DNA from: a virus
Virus record (IMG/VR): IMGVR_UViG_3300002144_000477
Location: 62,001 to 126,000 of that record
Length of the DNA stretch: 64,000 nt
Strand: one strand, 5' to 3'
Shown here: positions 22,001 through 29,671 of the stretch, piece after piece
Layout: the number at the start of each line of letters is the position of its first letter
How positions within the stretch are numbered: position 1 is the first letter of the stretch
Position numbers and translations under genes: made by a program
The notes under the pieces: generated by a model
Databases searched by the model: none
The model's input: only the letters and a program-made list of their open reading frames with translations
What the model was told of the DNA's origin: nothing

Positions 22001-25000
22001 CTTCGGCGACGATACTATCACTAATAACGGTGGTACGGCTTGGCTATATACTAATCAGACTGGAACTAATAGCTGGAACTTAATACGCTCACAAGGCGAA
22101 ACAGTTGACATTGATACCGTAAATCGCTTAACAGTTTACAGTAAGAAATCAAACACAGTACTAGCTAATTTAGATTACATTGACCCAGCTAAAGGTAAGA
22201 TTTTAGGTATTGCTGAACAAGATATTGATTTAAAAGTAGCATTTGACCCAGCGTATTATACACACAACCCTGGCGCAAACACTATTAATATCGATACTAT
22301 CAGCTGGGGCGACGAACACGTTGGAACTATTTGGTGGGATTTAAGTTTAGTCAGGTATGTAGATTACGAACAAGGCAATTTAATTTATAGACTGAAAAAC
22401 TGGGGCAAACTGTTCCCGGGAAGTCAAGTTGAAATTTGTGAATGGGTGGAGAGTAATGTTCCTCCATTGCAGTACACTGGCAGCGGAGAACCGAAATATT
22501 CGGGCAACGGCTCTTATGTAGTTAAAAATACAGTAGACAACGCAACAGGCATACTAAATCAAAAGTATTACTTCTGGGTTAAAAATAAAACAACATCAAC
22601 AATTGCAGGCAAGGCACATAGTATCTCTGTACTAGCAGACATAATTGAAAACCCGCACCTCCAAGGTATCCCGTACGCAACACTTCTTGCACGTAACTCA
22701 CTTGGTTTGCATTCTATTAATCAGTTGTTAAGCGGTAGTGACTCGGTCCTACAAGTGCGATACGATAACTTAAGAAATAGTAACATTATACACAGCGAAT
22801 ACGAGCTGTTACAGGAACGCAATCCAGCCAGCACAATTCCTACAAAGATTATCTCGAAGCTAATAGATAGTTTAGCAGGCACCGATTTAAGTGGTAGGGC
22901 TGTTCCTGATCTTAGATTACTCGAGCAGGATAGATACGGTATTAGTATTCGCCCACGTCAGACCATGATTAAAAATAGGTCTGAAGCTATTCGTAACTTT
23001 GTTAAAGCGGTGAACTCTGTTTTAATTAACTATCCTATTAGTCAGCAAAGAGTATTAACGGGACTGCTATCTGCTGACCCAATACCAAAATCAACTGAGT
23101 ACGATTTTGCAGTTGACATGGTTGACGAACTAGCGTACATTAACGTAGATAACATCGATCCAGGGTATACAGTATTAGTCAAGAGCGACTCTAACAATGA
23201 AAATTTGTGGAGCATTTGGACATTAAATGATGCAAAAACCTTCGCATTATCGCGTATTCAGACGTATAAAACTAGTTTGTATTGGGATTACGTAGATTGG
23301 TTTGCATCGGGATACTCTGCGCAAACTCGTCCAGACTACTCAGTGGAATATATCAAAGATGTAGGTCGTTTATCATTGGTTCCTGCGGGATCTATTATTA
23401 AAGTAAAGTACAACCAAATTGGTAACTTTACTTTGTTTAAGACCAAGCAATACAACAATCTATTAGATTTAGAACTAATTGGATTAGGCAACGGCACGAT
23501 CCAACTAAGCTCTAGACTATATGATAACAACAACTATACACTAGGTTTCGGAACTGACAATTTTGATAACGAGAGATTTGACATAAACCCAAGCACTGAG
23601 TTACGCAAAATATTTGAAGCACTCCAGAACGACATATACATTGGGGAGTTATCTGCAGAGTTTAATAAACTGTTCTTCAACATGATTGACTACATTTTAT
23701 ATACTCAGCGCGATGTCGATTGGATCTTTAAAACTAGTTTTGTTAGCGTAGTACACCAATTACGCGAGTTAACTCAATACCCTAGTTTTGTCAAAGATAA
23801 CCAAGACTACTATATTGATTATATAAACGAAGTCAAACCATACAGAACTAAAATACGCGAGTACTTGATTAGCTACGCTGGTAACGATAACTATTACGGA
23901 GATGTCACTGACTTTGATTTGCCTGCGTACTACGAGTCGACTATCAATGAATTCCGTAGCCCAAGTGGCGAAGGTATTAACGACGACCTATTGTTAAGCC
24001 AAGTACAGTATAAGAGCTGGGTAGATAACCACGAATTAACATTAGAAAGTATCCAAGTCGAGCAGCCTGGCAAAGGGTACACGGTTCCACCGATAGTTAT
24101 TGTGTATGATCATAATGGTGTAGAAACTAATGTTGTTGCAGAATCTCGTATTAATCCAGTAACTGGCCAGGTAACAAGTATTGTAATTAAGTCTGCAGGA
24201 CAAAATACATACACTGCAACTCCGTATGTGGTTTTAAACGGTAACGGTACTGGGGCTACTGCTAGTGCCACAGTACGCAATTTAAAAATTAGAAGCATAG
24301 CAACTACTATTAAATTTGACAGAGTTGCATATCGTAGCAATTTAGTCAAATGGGAAGCAACTACTTCGGTAGTAACAGGCGACTTAGTATATTACAACAA
24401 TGTTGTATATCGTGCAGCAGCTGATTTAACTCCGTCGCCTATATTTGATTATCGATATTTTACTAAATTAACTGGTAACGATGCAGGCACCGCATTAGAC
24501 CGTATAGTTGCATATTATGTTAGTGCAGACGGAACACCAGGCGAAGAGTTGTTGCAAAACTTAGTTGACGGCCTAGTGTACCCTGGTGTTAGAGTAACTG
24601 GATTACGATACGAAGACGAAAGTCTAGAATCGCTGTTACTCGACTCGTACATCCAAGGTACATTCTTGGATACAGCGATAGGTACTCGCCCAGAGGACAT
24701 TGATGTTGATGGCGGTCCGTATGTTGACACGAATGTAAGCCATGGACCACAAGAGTTGATACCAGGAGTTACATTTGACACATTAGTAATGGGAGTATGG
24801 ACCAGGGTAATTGATGAGAATAACGAAGTAGTCAGTGGACCACCAATTGGCTATCGAGTTGTGCATTCTCTACACAGTAGTAGCTTAGTAACTCCGACTG
24901 AATGGATATCGGACTTTGCTTATATACCCAACAGCTTTGTTGAGTTTAACGGTGATTTTTACATGAGCACAGCAAACATTGCAAATCATGATGTAGTAGT

Positions 25001-26156
25001 TGACCCAGCTAGTAGCCCAGATTGGCGTTTAGTATGGAGCGAGCCATCTGAATGGGACGGGTCAACATCGTATGTTAAAGGGCAGTTAGTGTCATATGAT
25101 AACAAAGTGTGGCAAGCCAAAGCATCGTTTAATAACAAAGGTACTGTTGCTACTTTGATTGATTTAGTTATTAGCCCGAGTAACGTACTCAATGACATGT
25201 ATTTTGTTACTAGCGAACAAACATACTACTACTGGGACGGAGAAGCGAATTGGTTCGCAGCTACATCTATGCCCTGGGCAGAAAAGACTAGCTACCGTCG
25301 CGGCGACCACGCTGTATTCGGAACCGGATTATATAAAGCAATAGCTGGATTCCGATATATAGACGAAGTCAGTGATGCAAGTGGATTACCGGCAGACAAT
25401 GACGAGCATTTAAACACTGGCGATATTTACTATGTAACCGCAGACAGTTCGTATTTCCGCTATGTTAGCATTGATGATGGATGGACAGATATTGGCGCAG
25501 TTCTGTATTACCAAACATCGATTTGGCAACAGGTGCTAACTACTGTAGATGAAGTTTTTGGAAGTACAGTATTGAGCCAGACCGAACTGTGGTCTGCAAT
25601 TAACTACGAAAACACACCACGAGCGTTTACTAACCCATCTACTAGACAGTACTACAGAATCTCAGCTGAGAGTTCAACGGTGCTAACACAAGACTTGCTA
25701 TTGTCTGACACAGTTATGCATGTGTCAGATGCATCGGTACTACCGGCACCAGATGCTAGCAGGGCTAACCCTGGTATAGTCTACGTTAACGGAGAGATGA
25801 TAACATACTATGAGCGTGATATTGTTGCTAACACAATTTCTAGACTTTCACGCGGTACAATCGGAACAGGCGCTGCATTAGTTATACCGGCTGGGTCACG
25901 TGTAGATGATGTAAGTAAGTTACAAAAACTACCTCAGGGATCCGATAGTATCGATTGGTTAAATTCGCTAACTGAGTTTGGCTTTGTTGAAGTGGGCGAT
26001 TTTGACTATGAAGCACCTGGATACGGATTTGCTGCAAATGCAGCCTATCCAAACGGCGATGCACCGTTTGATTACTCAATTAGCATTTCAAGCGGTTTAG
26101 CCCCAGTGACTGACCAAGCTCGCTTTTTATCTAATAAGCCAGCATATAATCCGTGA
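13008..26156 (+). CDS. 7: Giant baseplate wedge protein, gp7-like, multidomain
   Basis: At 4382 residues this is the largest gene in the window; T4 gp7 has about 1030. The position after gp6 and the opening KTVNFLPEIFRTDTNAKF point to gp7, the wedge component that reaches to the periphery. Visible modules: a cupredoxin-like stretch near 175-245 (GHQFWIQT, GVANNGTDAGTVTF); short CBM5/12-like repeats of the type SYVKGQLVSYDNKVWQA near 680-812, 1973-2013, 3778-3825 and 3965-4115; FG-GAP-like propeller blades at about 2394-3026 (FGAKVKLNINSDLALVSAP, YGQSVDISEDGQWIHVGAP, FGTAIDIRKGKVLIG); and a C-terminal VNGEMITYYER module. The extra modules may bind glycans or partner fibres (inference). The reading frame is unbroken. 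Confidence 0.75.
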   Translation: MAIIKTVNFLPEIFRTDTNAKFLNATLDQLINEPQFKRVDGYIGRKFSPTYKSTDNYVVEPSKPRQQYQLEPSIIVNNKDNDSIDFYSSYLDLLQQIQYYGGNITNQSRLFKNESYSFDGQFDYDKFINFKNYYWLENGPACVPVSSGNVPTHNDYDVTRNITLSGYNFSESGTESNPVLVMARGGTYTFNINEPGHQFWIQTEPGISGKRAQQQNISTREVFGVANNGTDAGTVTFKVPLVTAQNRYSSMPVVDQIDIASVDIHYSEIQGSALSAFLRKFTNGIDGAKTYADLHNRNMIFATTDDSLDESYWSNNEFFAMLRFGAAVKDQVVPAAQRRNIWRITLVPSTDVNPDSGLADDYIINLIPSTEVQFDNRVYVRNGIVAGTREYYLDFDNMFHPVPVITSNLDVIYYQDSVNPAYFGEIRIIDANNFSIDVTSSILNKVNYTSPNGVVFTNGLKVCFDEYVTPALYANNEYYVEGVGSSITLIPVSSLVAPEEYAINGLSTPDYLTVNRASIDLNGWTRSNRWFHVDIITETANYNKDSLIYTYTYDPDFNNEFVPYTDSAIVSTIRSLTAIESLKTEYQVGQIFYAYIEGLFFQLDAEMNLVPLANFRATNSSLPDQTLRATRPIIEFNAGTKLFNYGHSALDPVDYLDFTVTDAFSDIERSGSVYNTLAPYLNGDVVIVGDQVYGATKNVQSLPTDSTVWNQLFQLVPYDSSRPYLKDEKVSFNGSAYQALNYADVAPSEANEDELWFKLFDYVSYDPELADTYTINTVVDYAGIAYRALEDIQQNPATSGLWELLFNLIDGKTIIFANEDDPEIRKRVYTIRLVEIAGQDTIHLELASDRLVQPQDAVIVKSGQHQSENFWYNGTNWYQGQSKSGVNQAPKFDVVDENGISFGDRATYVDSTFNGTTIFEYAVGTGTRDTVLGFPLTYKNFNSVGDIEFLTRFNTDTFTFVNGIKVDTKQVRSGYLLQINQDLSLQHKNIWTKNVDDTKQFQLITHQYGTDGINYFEIDCLPDIVTTTPNLKVYVNNLYLKREDFRLEKVGTKTCMVINPDVLTPLAKVDILIYTSTAISSMGYYEIPLNLDFNSENLELASLTLGQVKDHFIQLEEHSNIIHESVGSFTRQRDIEYKSNTGTILQHAYPVLYSNLFLTNDTTSLIDSLDLASREYSKFKNKFLELASKIADASQASPAELVDAIITEINANKDASFPFYHSDMVPYGTNRAVYADTVINPNSKQFDLPAVFNDTELGNTAILVYINETQLIKDVDYYFPQDRTAVTLTDAVTLQVDDIIRVVEYYNTWGSYVPETPSKLGLYPKFQPMLFADATYVTTTNVIQGHDGSITPAFNDFRDMLLLELEKRIFNNIKVNYESNIFDLRETLPGFFRSTGYSDTEWKQILNRNFLKWAGFNQVDYSTHTGFTSANPWTWNYKNQINKLNGTKLPGSWRAIYLSLFDTCRPHTNPWEMLGFSSEPSWWADRYGAAPYTGGNVLLWEDLEKGYIHSGPTAGINSLYARPGLTSIIPVNDYGELKSPNEFVTAGLDTSILNSSYEVGTMGPAEYSWVCSSDYPFAIQRAIALAKPAFYFGSLLNIKRYRYSEKLDQLVNVETLRRISPTDVVIPNSVNADGTTNFVAGYLSWIVEFMKYRGVDAQTELRQLLDNCSVQLSYKAAGFTSKNYINVLAEQSSPTSTNDSIIIPDENYRIILNKSTPIKKVVYSGVIVERSDNGFTIGGYDLTNPYFTIIPSLANNNNHTVSLLNSRVVVYHDYQPRKIHVPYGHEFANIQQVTDFLISYGRFLVGQGFMFNTRDPQLNEDRNWELSVKEFLAWESQGWQAGSLLILSPAFDRINLVTPGATVDYVSNVSNGSKVLNQNFQTIKSTEFTINRQNNEFSIETLDGATICLFEGRLVQWEHVMVFDNTTVFNDVIYLPELGNRQFRLKLIGNKTAAWAGELNPAGFIYNSPDIDSWEPHTDYRKGKIIEYKTKYYVSLRKLIGTAEFELREWQQIDRYSIKTGLLPNLAFSAQQFEHIYDVENGPVDERLQEFSGTLIGLRKRKYLDDLNLDFTSQMKFYQGFIKEKGTKNAVTALTNANFNNISSEIEMYEEWAVRVGEYGALESDAQIEIVLDDTKFTNDPSAFNLLDGLELPTPGVVPVYKSDLYRTTSSVFKRDLFFARGDDSDYSKDIATAGFVNLADVNATVFDLTNYNALNTYLKQLADGWKIWVAKDFDLNWNVYRITNAEFSVVAINYEIDNVMSVEFSNPHNLDIGDIFCIKGFDSKFDGFYRVREGGIDTGMRVLVDLYQNADYLKEARTIADNGMVFHMDSLRVDDPMHIDLVAPKRGWKNGDKVWVDQINSQEQWGVYEKTNPWSVLQEVVSQPSDFIGEDGFGAKVKLNINSDLALVSAPAAGAGRVNVFVWLPEGNFVQTTKLQAPDIDPATVGFGDTLSISDYTAVIAAPANNKAFVYNFRVGTSGLPVQIISLPVGESIDSKYGQSVDISEDGQWIHVGAPGINKVYSYHKNDEADVITDSVTVTNYTAGQTYTLPFTPYSEDSIVVKYDETQILTPGVDYTFDELANEITVLGTVPLTISKITIQQGDHYTLVGALLVPGIESTAQFGAELITDVDGSELFVTAPMAEVSGIAGAGRVFSFDRRTEIIKSNANLTTYRHSEDIVAVSDIFIGDVRLVKGLEYSYNQATRDITINVNNLASVNFTSGLRIKVSSDEFDLTHEISQPESDIVPNGMFGYVIDTDEHAAAIFISAPGYRNSSYASGKVYRYIKPSRYYGTVTSKVANPVLTPGLNLYINGFQVIATGDSVNTLASDINSAQLPGISSFVDSSGYITIQSTSKVNRSKLFLSCAGNNLLSQMDIGNYVLAQEITVPGGANNDLFGISLRVTNDSNTLLIGNGNTTTRLDCIIDANTTLVDNGSTTFKDITFGSQVYTYELLENEQSNLSNPGKLIYVQKFDVISGRLFQQFGTAIDIRKGKVLIGDFGDDTITNNGGTAWLYTNQTGTNSWNLIRSQGETVDIDTVNRLTVYSKKSNTVLANLDYIDPAKGKILGIAEQDIDLKVAFDPAYYTHNPGANTINIDTISWGDEHVGTIWWDLSLVRYVDYEQGNLIYRLKNWGKLFPGSQVEICEWVESNVPPLQYTGSGEPKYSGNGSYVVKNTVDNATGILNQKYYFWVKNKTTSTIAGKAHSISVLADIIENPHLQGIPYATLLARNSLGLHSINQLLSGSDSVLQVRYDNLRNSNIIHSEYELLQERNPASTIPTKIISKLIDSLAGTDLSGRAVPDLRLLEQDRYGISIRPRQTMIKNRSEAIRNFVKAVNSVLINYPISQQRVLTGLLSADPIPKSTEYDFAVDMVDELAYINVDNIDPGYTVLVKSDSNNENLWSIWTLNDAKTFALSRIQTYKTSLYWDYVDWFASGYSAQTRPDYSVEYIKDVGRLSLVPAGSIIKVKYNQIGNFTLFKTKQYNNLLDLELIGLGNGTIQLSSRLYDNNNYTLGFGTDNFDNERFDINPSTELRKIFEALQNDIYIGELSAEFNKLFFNMIDYILYTQRDVDWIFKTSFVSVVHQLRELTQYPSFVKDNQDYYIDYINEVKPYRTKIREYLISYAGNDNYYGDVTDFDLPAYYESTINEFRSPSGEGINDDLLLSQVQYKSWVDNHELTLESIQVEQPGKGYTVPPIVIVYDHNGVETNVVAESRINPVTGQVTSIVIKSAGQNTYTATPYVVLNGNGTGATASATVRNLKIRSIATTIKFDRVAYRSNLVKWEATTSVVTGDLVYYNNVVYRAAADLTPSPIFDYRYFTKLTGNDAGTALDRIVAYYVSADGTPGEELLQNLVDGLVYPGVRVTGLRYEDESLESLLLDSYIQGTFLDTAIGTRPEDIDVDGGPYVDTNVSHGPQELIPGVTFDTLVMGVWTRVIDENNEVVSGPPIGYRVVHSLHSSSLVTPTEWISDFAYIPNSFVEFNGDFYMSTANIANHDVVVDPASSPDWRLVWSEPSEWDGSTSYVKGQLVSYDNKVWQAKASFNNKGTVATLIDLVISPSNVLNDMYFVTSEQTYYYWDGEANWFAATSMPWAEKTSYRRGDHAVFGTGLYKAIAGFRYIDEVSDASGLPADNDEHLNTGDIYYVTADSSYFRYVSIDDGWTDIGAVLYYQTSIWQQVLTTVDEVFGSTVLSQTELWSAINYENTPRAFTNPSTRQYYRISAESSTVLTQDLLLSDTVMHVSDASVLPAPDASRANPGIVYVNGEMITYYERDIVANTISRLSRGTIGTGAALVIPAGSRVDDVSKLQKLPQGSDSIDWLNSLTEFGFVEVGDFDYEAPGYGFAANAAYPNGDAPFDYSISISSGLAPVTDQARFLSNKPAYNP

Positions 26157-26162
26157 TAAATA
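26155..26162 (+). promoter_or_regulatory. Late promoter octamer GATAAATA overlapping the gp7 stop
   Basis: The octamer includes the last two bases of the giant gene's TGA stop. It lies 41 nt before an ATG at 26204 that has its own AGGA. Initiation about 6 nt after the octamer would exclude the GTG at 26153 as start of the next protein. Confidence 0.6.
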
Positions 26163-26203
26163 ATGCTATGAATAACGATAATGCTATGCAGGATAAACCA
26201 AAC

Positions 26204-26851
26204 ATGAACGAACAAATGCAAAAAAAGCCGGATGAAAACGGCGGGTTTCATATTCAAGGGCACATTAAAATTTTTAATCCCGAAACCCAGGAAGTGTATG
26301 TAAACAAACGAAATGCAATTCACTACGAAAATATAAGTGAGGCGCTAGCATACAACTTGGCAAACAAAGGTCAAGGTTACATTTATGAAATGCACTTTGG
26401 TAACGGCGGAACTACTGTTAATGCAACAGGGGTAATTACGTACAATCCTGCAAACACTAATGCGCAGAACAGTAGTTTATATAATCCAACATATAGCAAA
26501 GTCGTTGACAATACTGATGTAAACAACTTAGATGCAACTCGTAACAAAATGGAAATTCGGCACACACCCGGGCAGCCATATACTGATATACTAGTAACAT
26601 GCCTATTAGACTATGGCGAGCCTAGCGATCAAAGTGCATTTGACAATGTACAAGACTTAAACGGTGATTATGTGTTTGATGAATTAGGGTTGCGTGCTCG
26701 TAGTACTGACGGCACAACTGGGTTAGAATCAACGGGTAAACTGCTTACCCATGTAGTTTTTCACCCGGTGCAAAAAAGTTTAAACCGACTGATTCAAATT
26801 GATTATACTGTTCGTATTCAGACTCTAACAAACCTAAGTAGCATTTCATAA
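26204..26851 (+). CDS. Baseplate/structural protein, positional equivalent of gp8
   Basis: A 215-residue protein that I do not recognise firmly. It is in the gp8 position between gp7 and the fibre genes. Its sequence contains IKIFNPETQEVYVNKRNAIHY near the start, MHFGNGGT, and a VFDELGLRAR motif late in the chain that recurs in tail proteins. An upstream GTG (26153) would add 17 residues, but it overlaps both the giant gene's stop and the late promoter. ATG 26204 has AGGA at 26190-26193, so I choose it. Wedge or fibre-attachment function is inferred from position only. Confidence 0.6.
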   Translation: MNEQMQKKPDENGGFHIQGHIKIFNPETQEVYVNKRNAIHYENISEALAYNLANKGQGYIYEMHFGNGGTTVNATGVITYNPANTNAQNSSLYNPTYSKVVDNTDVNNLDATRNKMEIRHTPGQPYTDILVTCLLDYGEPSDQSAFDNVQDLNGDYVFDELGLRARSTDGTTGLESTGKLLTHVVFHPVQKSLNRLIQIDYTVRIQTLTNLSSIS

Positions 26852-26860
26852 GGATCGAAC

Positions 26861-28684
26861 ATGGCATACGTTATTAATAAAACAAACGGCGACATTTTAC
26901 TAAATTTGCCAGACGGGGCACTTGATAATAGCACCGGCTTATCGTTAGTAGGACGTAACTATGTTGGATACGGTGAATTGCAACAAGAGAACTTAGTTAA
27001 GTTACTCGAGAATTTTGCCAATGGTGTCCGACCTAGTACAGCGCTACCTGGACAGTTATGGTATGACACTACTGTCGGGCAGTTAAAGTACTATAACGGC
27101 AGTGTGTTTAAACCTATTAGCAACTTATCTATTAGCTCAGAGTTGTCTAAACCAACTAACGTAGTAGTTGGCGACCAATGGTTTAACACTGACCAAAACG
27201 AATTTTATATATGGAACGGAGACTCTTGGACACAAATTGGACCAACAGATTTATCTAAGTTATCAGAAATTAGAATTACTGGCACATTAGCGTCTGAATT
27301 TGACCTCCCTGCTGGCGTAGGTGTTGTAGCAGGAACATCGTATTTGATTGCAGGTGACTTATGGGTATGGGATACCGAGCGATGGTCTAACGTTGGTCAG
27401 GTAAGAGGCCCACGAGGTGACGCTGGTCCACAGGGCCCTACAGGTGAGCAAGGACCACGAGGCCCAGTTGGGTCTGAGGGTGCAATGGGCATTCAGGGCT
27501 TACGTGGCCCACAGGGTGTTCAAGGACCGCAAGGCATCACCGGACTCCAAGGACCGCAAGGCGTCAAAGGCGACGAGGGCACTGACGGTACATCGGTCAA
27601 TATTTTAGGAGCATTAGCTAGCTCTGCTGAATTACCTGTTACAGGAAACCCAGGCGATGCATATCTGATTTTAGGTAATTTATGGGTCTGGTCCGGGTCC
27701 GGTACATGGGAAGATGTAGGAAACATTAAAGGCCCGCAGGGAAATCCAGGCGCAACAGGACCTCAGGGTGCACAAGGTGTACAAGGTCCCAATGGCAATG
27801 CCGGACCGCAAGGGGTCCAGGGACCGCAAGGAACAATTGGACCGCAAGGTAATCAGGGACCTGCTGGTCCACAAGGGCCTGCAGGCCCTCAAGGTCCCAC
27901 GGGCGATACTGGATCGCAAGGTGCAACCGGAGCGCAAGGTTCAACAGGTCCAGCTGGTCCAGTAGGCCCGCAAGGAAATGTAGGACCAGCGGGTCCGGTT
28001 GGAACGACTGCATGGGCAGACCTGACTGGCATACCTAATTTTGCTGGTGTAGCAACAAGCGGTGATTATGGTGACTTAATAAATAGGCCAGGGCTGTCAG
28101 CAGTTGCAACAAGCGGCAGTTATACCGATCTAGCTGACAAACCAATATTAAATTTTATTCCAATAACTGGCTCTGCTAGTTTAACAGGAAGTTTAACTCC
28201 GGCTGTAACTGCTATTAGCGATATGGGTACATCTTCTAAAAGGTGGAACAATATATATGCAGAGACATTCAACGGAACTGCAACTAGAGCACAGTATGCC
28301 GACGTAGCAGAACGATTTGAAGCTGACGCAGTTTACAAACCTGGAACAGTAGTATCACTTGGCGGAACGAAAGAAATCACTGCATCATTAGGCGATGCTA
28401 GTGAAGATGTATTTGGTGTTATTAGCACAAGTCCAGCACACTTAATGAATGCTGAAGCAGGGTCCGATACTACTCACCCAGCTGTTGCTATCGGTGGGCG
28501 AGTACCAGTTAATGTAGTTGGGCCAGTTGCAAAAGGTCAGCGATTAGTTAGTGCTGGGAATGGGTTAGCAAGAGGTGCCGATCGTAACGAAATCACGAAC
28601 TTAAATGTAATAGGGCGTAGCTTAGAAACTAAAACAACAAGCGACATTGGAACCATTGAAGCTATTGTACGAATAAACACATAA
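26861..28684 (+). CDS. Collagen-like tail fibre with Peptidase_G2-type C-terminus
   Basis: A 607-residue fibre. The N-terminus ([19 protein letters not shown], then PGQLWYDT) is shared with the proteins at 29672 and 31224 and is probably the baseplate attachment module. Two collagen-like Gly-X-Y tracts (about residues 181-246 and 290-383, rich in GPQ triplets) flank a small repeated globular unit. The C-terminal 140 residues ([26 protein letters not shown] near the end) match the Peptidase_G2 / intramolecular-chaperone autoproteolytic pattern of phage fibres, predicting trimerisation followed by self-cleavage. The start has AAGGA upstream. The collagen tracts should form a triple helix, as in other phage fibres. 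Confidence 0.8.
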   Translation: MAYVINKTNGDILLNLPDGALDNSTGLSLVGRNYVGYGELQQENLVKLLENFANGVRPSTALPGQLWYDTTVGQLKYYNGSVFKPISNLSISSELSKPTNVVVGDQWFNTDQNEFYIWNGDSWTQIGPTDLSKLSEIRITGTLASEFDLPAGVGVVAGTSYLIAGDLWVWDTERWSNVGQVRGPRGDAGPQGPTGEQGPRGPVGSEGAMGIQGLRGPQGVQGPQGITGLQGPQGVKGDEGTDGTSVNILGALASSAELPVTGNPGDAYLILGNLWVWSGSGTWEDVGNIKGPQGNPGATGPQGAQGVQGPNGNAGPQGVQGPQGTIGPQGNQGPAGPQGPAGPQGPTGDTGSQGATGAQGSTGPAGPVGPQGNVGPAGPVGTTAWADLTGIPNFAGVATSGDYGDLINRPGLSAVATSGSYTDLADKPILNFIPITGSASLTGSLTPAVTAISDMGTSSKRWNNIYAETFNGTATRAQYADVAERFEADAVYKPGTVVSLGGTKEITASLGDASEDVFGVISTSPAHLMNAEAGSDTTHPAVAIGGRVPVNVVGPVAKGQRLVSAGNGLARGADRNEITNLNVIGRSLETKTTSDIGTIEAIVRINT

Positions 28685-28692
28685 GGTATTGC

Positions 28693-29628
28693 ATGGCTAA
28701 CACAGTTACTAAATTGTTTCGTACTGCTGGAGTATTTCAGATTACTATCCCCAACGGAGTGAATGCTACAATTGACTACAAAATATGGGGAGCAGGTGGC
28801 GCAGCGGGAGGTGTTGACGGCAATGGCCCGCAAGGCAACGGAGCGTCGGGTGCATATACTGATGGGACATTATTAGCACGAAGTGGTGATGAACTGCTAA
28901 TAGCAGTTGGTGAAGCAGGCAAGCCTGGCACATCAGGGACAGGCTCCGGTGGTGGTGCAGGCGGTCGGAGTTTTTTTGGTCATGGAGGGGGCAGAGGCGG
29001 CAATGCAGGCGCTGCTGGCTGGTCCGGCGGCGGTGCAGGAGGCGGTGGCGCCTCGGTGATTGTAGTTAACCAAGGTATTGTTGCAATCGCTGGTGGTGGT
29101 GGCGGTGGTGGTGGTGGCAGCCATAATCGATCTGGCACCAATGGAAGAAATACACAAACAGCAACTACAGGATCGTACGGTAAACCTGGAATAAATATGG
29201 GCGGTGACGGCGCTGGCGGCGGTGGAGGTGGAGGCGGAGTACTAGGCGGCGTCGGCGGTGCATCAGGCCGAGATAATTCGGTAGGTGGGCAAGGTGGCGC
29301 CACTGGAACTGGCGGAACGCCCGGAACTAACGCTACACCGGTTAACACAGAATCCGTTGTTTGGGTCCCTCCTGCAGGATTAGGAGGCACAGGCGCGTCA
29401 GGTCAAGCTGGTAACGGATTAGTGCATTTAGAAATCACAATAACTGGATTTGGCAAAGTAAAAGTTAATAGTGACTGGCATGACGTTGATACCATTTATG
29501 TAAAAGAGCAAAATCTGTGGAAGCCAGTTAAAGACATGTATGTTAAAGAGAATGGGAAATGGGTTAATGTTGCAGTTGACCTTGGCAAACTAGCGGTGTT
29601 ACCAGCAAAGTCGTTTTTTGCTAATTAA
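28693..29628 (+). CDS. Glycine-rich tail fibre adhesin
   Basis: A 311-residue protein with a short beta-rich N-terminus (FRTAGVFQITIPNGVNATID), a core of about 190 residues dominated by glycine runs (several of six to nine Gly), and a C-terminal tail with repeated YVKEQNLWKPVK and YVKENGKWVNV segments. The glycine core resembles the polyglycine-II sandwich adhesins at T4-like fibre tips (gp38 of phage S16 type), where loops between glycine strands contact the receptor. The location between fibre genes agrees. Receptor binding is inference; the receptor is unknown. Confidence 0.7.
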   Translation: MANTVTKLFRTAGVFQITIPNGVNATIDYKIWGAGGAAGGVDGNGPQGNGASGAYTDGTLLARSGDELLIAVGEAGKPGTSGTGSGGGAGGRSFFGHGGGRGGNAGAAGWSGGGAGGGGASVIVVNQGIVAIAGGGGGGGGGSHNRSGTNGRNTQTATTGSYGKPGINMGGDGAGGGGGGGGVLGGVGGASGRDNSVGGQGGATGTGGTPGTNATPVNTESVVWVPPAGLGGTGASGQAGNGLVHLEITITGFGKVKVNSDWHDVDTIYVKEQNLWKPVKDMYVKENGKWVNVAVDLGKLAVLPAKSFFAN

Positions 29629-29634
29629 GCACAG

Positions 29635-29642
29635 GATAAATA
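29635..29642 (+). promoter_or_regulatory. Late promoter octamer GATAAATA before a fibre gene
   Basis: GATAAATA, 29 nt before the ATG at 29672, is in the gap after the glycine-rich adhesin gene. Confidence 0.7.
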
Positions 29643-29671
29643 CATTATTACTATTATAAAGCAGGATTACA

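Noticed and set aside
27680-28013. Overlapping minus-strand frames across the collagen tract
   Set aside because: Byproduct of the GPx-encoding repeat, which lacks stops on both strands.
28980-29390. Long minus-strand frame, proline-rich, opposite the glycine-rich adhesin
   Set aside because: It is the reverse complement of glycine repeats (GGN becomes NCC, proline), has no ribosome binding site and lies antisense in a late structural operon.
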